Part shown: positions 61,636 through 64,000 of the stretch, piece by piece | Position numbering within the stretch: position 1 is the stretch's first letter | Layout: each line of letters begins with the position of its first letter | NCBI GenBank assembly: GCA_041161065.1 | Contig: JBEAVE010000002.1 | Coordinates: 6,954 to 70,953 of the forward strand | Direction: 5' to 3' | Origin: DYRG01 sp041161065 | GTDB lineage: Bacteria; Pseudomonadota; Gammaproteobacteria; Beggiatoales; Beggiatoaceae | Length of the DNA stretch: 64,000 nucleotides | Notes under the pieces: model-generated | Database searches by the model: none | The model's input: only the letters and a program-made list of their open reading frames with translations | What the model was told of the DNA's origin: nothing | Position numbers and translations under genes: made by a program

Positions 61636-62650
61636 AAGAACCTCTTGATTTGGTAGATGAAATAGGAAATAATAAACGCTTGGGTTTTTTCAATGAATCT
61701 TCGGGTAGTAATAAATCAACAATAGTCTGTGAATCAAGACCAATTTCATTTAATAAAACATTAAATAATCCACCATAAGATTCTCTACACCAGTAAATAA
61801 AATGTTCTAAACTCACTAACTCTTCAGGACTTTTATATTTCAACTTAATTATCTCAAATAATTCGTCTAATTGAGAAATATGATTTGGAGGAGGCAATTT
61901 ACTAAAAAAATTTGGATAAGCTCCCAATAAAGCACCATCTAAATTTTCAACAATATTCAAAGGAATCTCACACTGTTTATTTCTAAACTCAACTTCACAT
62001 CTAAACCAATCTGGAAACGGATGACTATCCTCTTCTAATGCTAATAATTGCAAACCTTTTTCATATCCACGAAATAACTTTGCGCCACCACGTTTACCCA
62101 CGTAAAAGGTATTACTTCCAATTTGAGAAAGTGAACCTGTTTCGGGACACATGACTTTTGATGCTATTTCATGAAATCGTGGAGAACGACCACCGGAAAT
62201 AAATGATCCTTCATAATAAAGTTGTTTAACCAATTCATAATCAACTAAACCATCAAACCAATCCACTGCAATATCTATTCGTGTAATCGACGGGCAATAA
62301 GGTAATAACGCCTTAACTAAATGAACAAAATCAACTCCTCGACAACCCATTGCTGATAAAGAAAAATAAAAACCTTCTGTATAACAAGTTTTAATCATTT
62401 GGGTTTCTGTAAAAGCCACTAAACCTGATTGAATTAACTGCTTTTCGTTATAAACATCTTTTCTAAAAAAGTTAAAACTTTCTTGATAAGAAAACAAACC
62501 TGATGGACGACTTTGAAATGTAAAATTAGATAACCCTACATCATAAAGAACTTTAGAAAAAACACTAAAAAAATCACGAGCTGACATACCTAAATTCTCG
62601 TTATGAAATGACGCTGAGAAAAAATCTACTGCTGGTAAAAAAGTAACCAT
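61628..62650 (-). CDS. Rolling-circle replication initiator (Rep_trans/RstA-like)
   Basis: A 340-residue protein from the ATG at 62650, which has GGAGAGG nine bases upstream; a longer frame to 62707 is less likely. The family pattern ITRIDIAVDW (about residues 136-145) and FRGYEKGLQLLA with FRCEVEFRNKQ later match plasmid/phage Rep_trans proteins such as RstA of CTXphi. It would nick the element to start single-strand synthesis. It overlaps the ssDNA-binding-like gene by eight bases and reads away from the iteron region. Confidence 0.85.
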   Translation of the reverse strand: MVTFLPAVDFFSASFHNENLGMSARDFFSVFSKVLYDVGLSNFTFQSRPSGLFSYQESFNFFRKDVYNEKQLIQSGLVAFTETQMIKTCYTEGFYFSLSAMGCRGVDFVHLVKALLPYCPSITRIDIAVDWFDGLVDYELVKQLYYEGSFISGGRSPRFHEIASKVMCPETGSLSQIGSNTFYVGKRGGAKLFRGYEKGLQLLALEEDSHPFPDWFRCEVEFRNKQCEIPLNIVENLDGALLGAYPNFFSKLPPPNHISQLDELFEIIKLKYKSPEELVSLEHFIYWCRESYGGLFNVLLNEIGLDSQTIVDLLLPEDSLKKPKRLLFPISSTKSRGSYV

Positions 62651-62739
62651 TTCTAACCTCTCCAATCCATACCTAATACCCAATAAAATTTCCACACATA
62701 AAAACATAATGAAAAATATTTGAACAGTGGGAATATAGG

Positions 62740-62809
62740 TTTAAGTAGGATAAAGTAGGTTTAAGTAGGTTTAAGTAGGTTTAAGTAGGATAAAGTAGGT
62801 TTAAGTAGG
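62740..62809. repeat. Seven 10-bp iterons upstream of rep
   Basis: Seven contiguous 10-base units of TTTAAGTAGG (five copies) and ATAAAGTAGG (second and sixth) run without a gap. The 10-base spacing places each unit on the same helix face, as expected for a Rep or regulator binding array. It is 90 bases upstream of the rep start. Confidence 0.9.
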
Positions 62810-62845
62810 AGACTTTAGACACTTTCTAAGGTTTTAAAACTTTCC

Positions 62846-62865
62846 CCCCGTATTACTATACGGGG
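62846..62865. other. GC-rich hairpin, candidate replication nick site
   Basis: CCCCGTAT and ATACGGGG pair perfectly around TACT, giving a compact stem-loop. The next 65 bases contain further inverted segments (GAACGCC at 62871-62877 with GGCGTTC at 62923-62929; CTTGC at 62878 with GCAAG ending at 62900). A hairpin near the rep gene and iterons is a typical double-strand origin layout for rolling-circle elements. The exact nick position is inferred. Confidence 0.55.
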
Positions 62866-62950
62866 AGCAAGAACGCCTTGCGCTCCTCGCTGCGTGCAAG
62901 TGTGTACTCGCTGCGGTGCTCAGGCGTTCGCTACCTCACCCCCCTTTCTT

Positions 62951-62970
62951 AACTGTCAATATTGACAGTT
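62951..62970. promoter_or_regulatory. 20-bp perfect palindrome between rep and integrase
   Basis: AACTGTCAATATTGACAGTT is self-complementary and contains the same 18-bp palindrome as at 55651-55668. It lies about 50 bases upstream of the first rightward frame and about 300 bases upstream of rep, so it may control one or both. Confidence 0.8.
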
Positions 62971-63019
62971 AGCTTAATATTTGAATTAAAATGAAACGTT
63001 TTAAAACGAGGAAACAATC

Positions 63020-63178
63020 ATGAGCAATTTAATCAACACAATTGAGAAAACTATTGTATTATTAGAATCAATTGTTGAAGAACTTAAAAAGATGATATGG
63101 GTAGAAAGAGAATTAAAGAAGGATTGCCAAATAACTTGTATAAAAGTAAGAATTACTACAATTATAAACATCCAATAA
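63020..63178 (+). CDS. Small protein (52 aa) overlapping the integrase start
   Basis: A 52-residue helical frame (MSNLINTIEKTIVLLES, then EELKKM) with a good GAGGA site seven bases before the ATG. It runs through the integrase start in another frame and overlaps it by 82 bases. The integrase ATG at 63097 has only a weak site, so translation of this frame may feed integrase translation. No family recognised. Confidence 0.5.
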   Translation: MSNLINTIEKTIVLLESIVEELKKMIWVERELKKDCQITCIKVRITTIINIQ

Positions 63179-64000
63179 CAAAACGCTGGTTTTACATAGG
63201 AAGTGATAGAGAAACAGCCATTAAAGAAGCAGAGCAAATTAATTGGTCATTAATGCCAAAAAGTGAATTAGTTAAAAAAGTCTTAGATAGTGAACAATCT
63301 AAAAACTTTAATGAATTTATTGACTATTTCATTACAGATATTTTACCCGCCAAAAATCTTGCTAAAAAAACAGTGCAAGATTACAAACAAAAAATTGTGA
63401 ATATTAAAGAACAACTTGGTAATAAATCCACCGATAAAATTACAGTCAAGGATATTTCTGAATTTCTTGGCAAATACCCACCGACTCAGTCTAATTATTA
63501 CCGTGCAGTTTTATCTATTATTTTCAAACACGCCATCGCCGAAGGATTTACCGACAAAAACCCCGCCGCCTCCACTCTGAAAAAAACCACAACCAAACAA
63601 CGTGAAAGGCTAACCCTTGAAAATTATCATGCCATTCACGCTCACGCCCCCGATTGGTTACAAAACGCAATGGACTTAGCTTTAATTACCGCCCAACGTC
63701 GTGACGATATTGCACAATTAAAATGGGAAAATATTCACGACGGTTTTTTATGGGTTCAACAGCACAAAACTAAAAACCGCATAAAAATTAATTTATCGAA
63801 AAATATAAAAGCATTGCTAATAAAATGCGGAGGTGAAAACGAGTTTGTGATTAGAGAAATCAAAGGCAATGCAGAAAGAATCACCAAAGGGTTTGCAGAA
63901 GCCCGTGAGAAATCGGGTATAGAAACCACCGCTACCTTTCACGAGATTAGAGCATTAAGTGCCCATTTATACGAGGAAGCAGGTATTGATAAAAAGCACA
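63097..64000 (+). CDS. Tyrosine-family integrase (partial, runs off the window end)
   Basis: At least 301 residues of a lambda-type tyrosine recombinase. The N-terminal part has an arm-binding-like segment (YNYKHPITKRWFYIG), then a core-binding domain (about 70-165) and a catalytic domain with Arg in TAQRRDDIAQLKW (about 200-212) and the HxxR box in FHEIRALSAH (about 279-288). The catalytic tyrosine lies beyond 64000. It is divergent from rep and probably integrates the element; no attachment site could be identified inside the window. Confidence 0.9.
   Translation, partial: MGRKRIKEGLPNNLYKSKNYYNYKHPITKRWFYIGSDRETAIKEAEQINWSLMPKSELVKKVLDSEQSKNFNEFIDYFITDILPAKNLAKKTVQDYKQKIVNIKEQLGNKSTDKITVKDISEFLGKYPPTQSNYYRAVLSIIFKHAIAEGFTDKNPAASTLKKTTTKQRERLTLENYHAIHAHAPDWLQNAMDLALITAQRRDDIAQLKWENIHDGFLWVQQHKTKNRIKINLSKNIKALLIKCGGENEFVIREIKGNAERITKGFAEAREKSGIETTATFHEIRALSAHLYEEAGIDKKH

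Noticed and set aside
62740..62809. Array resembling a small CRISPR
   Set aside because: Units are 10 bp and contiguous, without spacers; there are no cas genes. It is an iteron array.
62997..63008. CGTTTTAAAACG palindrome before the small frame at 63020
   Set aside because: Only 12 bases and A/T-rich; likely to occur by chance. Kept out of the feature list.

Overview
The window looks like a piece of a low-GC gammaproteobacterial chromosome. The lpt-rpoN-hpf-hprK cluster, bamC, hscBA, gspE and a soeABC sulfite dehydrogenase operon suggest a sulfur-oxidising member of the Thiotrichales (Beggiatoa/Thioflexithrix-like). That placement is inferred from gene content only; no rRNA or other marker was seen, and no tRNA gene or CRISPR array was recognised.

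Region 1 (1-8.3 kb) is housekeeping: the end of kdsC, lptC-lptA-lptB, rpoN, hpf, hprK, dapA-bamC and pgk, with terminators after bamC and pgk. Region 2 (8.3-18.2 kb) is a respiratory locus broken up by two defence or addiction insertions. A type II restriction-modification pair sits between a truncated duplicate of the soeA 5' end and the intact soeA. A MNT/HEPN toxin-antitoxin pair sits between soeA and soeB. soeC is followed by an FHA-domain decaheme cytochrome.

Region 3 (18.1-27.9 kb) holds a glutamine-type NAD synthetase and a surface-glycan-like group: radical SAM protein, LPLAT-like protein, Wzt-like ABC ATPase, a methyltransferase/GNAT fusion and a DUF2142 membrane protein. Region 4 (27.9-44.3 kb) is mostly housekeeping: a Nif3-like protein, hisC, hscA/hscB, an RND pump, folK, a FolM-like reductase, ispD, a SirB1-like protein, a CheW-like protein, gspE, a sensor kinase, ribD and ccmC. 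A ParA/ParB-like pair follows at 44.3-45.8 kb.

Region 5 (about 45.9 kb to the window end) is a large integrated element of filamentous-phage (inovirus) type, with more parts than a simple inovirus. A leftward repressor plus Mrr-like nuclease pair faces a rightward operon: HTH replication-like protein, several small membrane proteins, a ParB-like coiled-coil protein, an excisionase-like protein and a secretin. A RelBE-type module and a nested repeat structure with 110-bp inverted arms follow. A leftward morphogenesis operon comes next, read from the right: Rep, ssDNA-binding-like protein, membrane proteins, major coat protein, a 24-residue protein, two TspB/pIII-like proteins, a pVI-like protein and Zot. 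Upstream of Rep lie seven perfect 10-bp iterons, a GC-rich hairpin and a 20-bp palindrome. A tyrosine integrase runs off the window end. The most unusual signals are the nested repeat at 53370-54118, whose inner direct repeats carry an inverted core, a membrane protein ending in a single-stranded-DNA-binding-protein (SSB) style tail, and the layered insertions into the soe locus.
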